From assembly GCA_016710645.1 (NCBI GenBank), contig JADJVI010000026.1, positions 1 through 8,863 of the forward strand: DNA of 8,863 nt, in the 5' to 3' direction. How positions within the stretch are numbered: position 1 is the stretch's first letter; each line of letters opens with the position of its first letter. The notes beneath the pieces were generated by a model, which ran no database searches, had not been told where the DNA came from, and worked only from the letters and a program-made list of their open reading frames with translations. A program made the position numbers and the translations under genes. Of this stretch, positions 8,201 to 8,863 are shown piece after piece. Source of the stretch: Actinomycetales bacterium. Its GTDB lineage: Bacteria; Actinomycetota; Actinomycetes; Actinomycetales; Dermatophilaceae.

Positions 8201-8807
8201 AAGATGTCGCGATAGTCCGATGCCGCCTGGCGGGCCAGGTCGTACTGCCCGAGCCGCAGCCGGGTCTGGATCTCACCGGAGGGGCACCCGGTCGTGGCAA
8301 TGAGCCCGCCGCTGTATTGCGACAGCAGCTCGCGGTCGATGCGTGGCCACTTGGCGTAGACCTGGTCGAGCGAGGCCTTCGAATCGAGCTTGAACAGGTT
8401 GCGCAGCCCGGTGTTGTCCTCGGCCAACAAGGTCATGTGGGTATAGGCGCCGCTGCCCGAGACGTCGTCCTCGTCGCGGATGCCCTGGGCCCGCTTGTCA
8501 CCCCAGGAGATGCGGGTCTTGTCGGTGCGGTGCGTGCCGGGCGTGACATAGGCCTCGACGCCGATGATCGGCTTGACCCCCGTGCCCTGCGCCTTGCTCC
8601 AGAACTCGTACGCCCCGAAGACATAGCCATGGTCGGTCGTGGCCAGGGCCGGCATACCGAGCTCTGCGGCCTTGGCGAACAGGGCGCCGATCCGGGCCGC
8701 ACCGTCGAGCATGGAGTATTCGGTGTGCACATGCAGGTGCACGAAACCCTGGTCGGGGGACGGCGAAGCGGTTCCCGGACGGGCGAGGCGCTGACTGGCG
8801 AGGGCAT
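5204..8807 (-). CDS. dnaE: DNA polymerase III alpha subunit, reading frame broken by single-base indels
   Basis: DnaE is the catalytic subunit of the replicative polymerase. Numbering is for the frame-corrected 1201-residue protein starting at ATG 8805-8807. The N-terminal PHP domain keeps all nine metal ligands of the mycobacterial DnaE1 proofreading site: H26, H28, D35, H60, E85, H124, C175, D243, H245. The palm has GPGRGSGAGS (394-403), PDFDVDFD (435-442; D438, D440) and the third aspartate D600 in VKMDFLGL. The FNKSHTAAYG motif, an OB fold (TVTVAGLVTSLALKRN) and the family-typical end TPSPALFGDLKALLGP follow. Frame 1 runs to about 7935, where a lost base in TGG-GCG shifts it; an extra base in the run 7310-7315 and a lost base near 7165 shift and restore it. 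A fourth lost base in 8755-8759 is needed if ATG 8807 is the start. The alternative is GTG 8830-8832, with a weak GAGGGG upstream, needing no fourth indel (1209 residues). It leads the tandem series with the next two genes. Confidence 0.93.
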
Positions 8808-8815
8808 CGCGAGTG

Positions 8816-8821
8816 AGTCTA
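8816..8821 (-). promoter_or_regulatory. Probable -10 box of dnaE (leaderless start)
   Basis: TAGACT on the minus strand, 8 bases before the ATG at 8807, the same hexamer and spacing as at hisD. It would lie inside the coding region if translation began at GTG 8832, so it argues for the ATG. The 31 to 40 bases upstream to the window edge show no clear -35 box and no other feature. Confidence 0.5.
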
Positions 8822-8863
8822 AGCCCGCCCACCGACCCCTCGGGCGTGTCGCGCCGGCCTGTC

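Larger units (their letters stand above)
106..8658. repeat. Dispersed over-represented word GGTATGCC / GGCATACC
   Basis: The heptamer GTATGCC begins at 1160, 2334, 4047, 4470, 5148, 6392 and 7753 on the plus strand. Its complement GGCATAC begins at 106, 565, 2174, 3300, 3876, 4973 and 8651. Nine of the 14 extend to the octamer GGTATGCC: 1159, 2174, 3876, 4046, 4469, 4973, 5147, 7752 and 8651. With roughly 69% G+C about one heptamer is expected over both strands. Copies fall in all three codon phases of hisD, ptrB, the pseudouridine synthase gene and dnaE, and one is intergenic. fetB has none. Confidence 0.8.

Noticed and set aside
106..8658. GGTATGCC as a polar chromosome-segregation (KOPS-like) or Chi-like signal
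   Set aside because: Copies are split evenly, seven on each strand, within one replication arm segment, so no polarity is visible here.

Overview
The window is G+C-rich (close to 70% by eye), tightly packed chromosomal DNA of an actinobacterium. The signs are a dnaE1-type replicative polymerase with a full PHP exonuclease site, a hisD/dnaE neighbourhood of the kind found in Streptomyces and relatives, and genes that begin directly after a -10 box with no Shine-Dalgarno. My guess, from general resemblance only, is an Intrasporangiaceae/Dermatophilaceae-type organism. I see no mobile element, tRNA, rRNA or CRISPR array. No stretch over 100 bases lacks a gene.

Layout, left to right. (1) 1-1140, minus: hisD (histidinol dehydrogenase), cut by the left edge. 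It lacks a closed reading frame only because of that cut. (2) 1141-1234: a divergent promoter region. (3) 1235-2020, plus: a FetB-type (UPF0014) ABC permease with no ATPase partner beside it. (4) 2046-4160, minus: ptrB-type oligopeptidase B, converging on fetB. (5) 4171-5166, minus: an RluA-family pseudouridine synthase. (6) 5204-8807, minus: dnaE, the DNA polymerase III alpha subunit. Genes 6, 5 and 4 form a close tandem series (gaps of 37 and 10 bases) and may be co-transcribed, with an extra promoter for ptrB.

The dnaE reading frame is broken by three clear single-base indels and probably a fourth near the start. All lie in short G/C runs, and together they restore a 1201-residue protein. 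Sequencing or assembly error is the likeliest cause, because the other four genes are frame-clean and dnaE1 is normally essential.

The most unusual signal cuts across genes. The heptamer GTATGCC (usually as GGTATGCC) occurs 14 times, 7 on each strand, in all reading frames and once between genes, where about one copy is expected by composition. All three ATA isoleucine codons in the window lie inside it. This looks like selection or mutational pressure acting on a DNA word rather than on codons.
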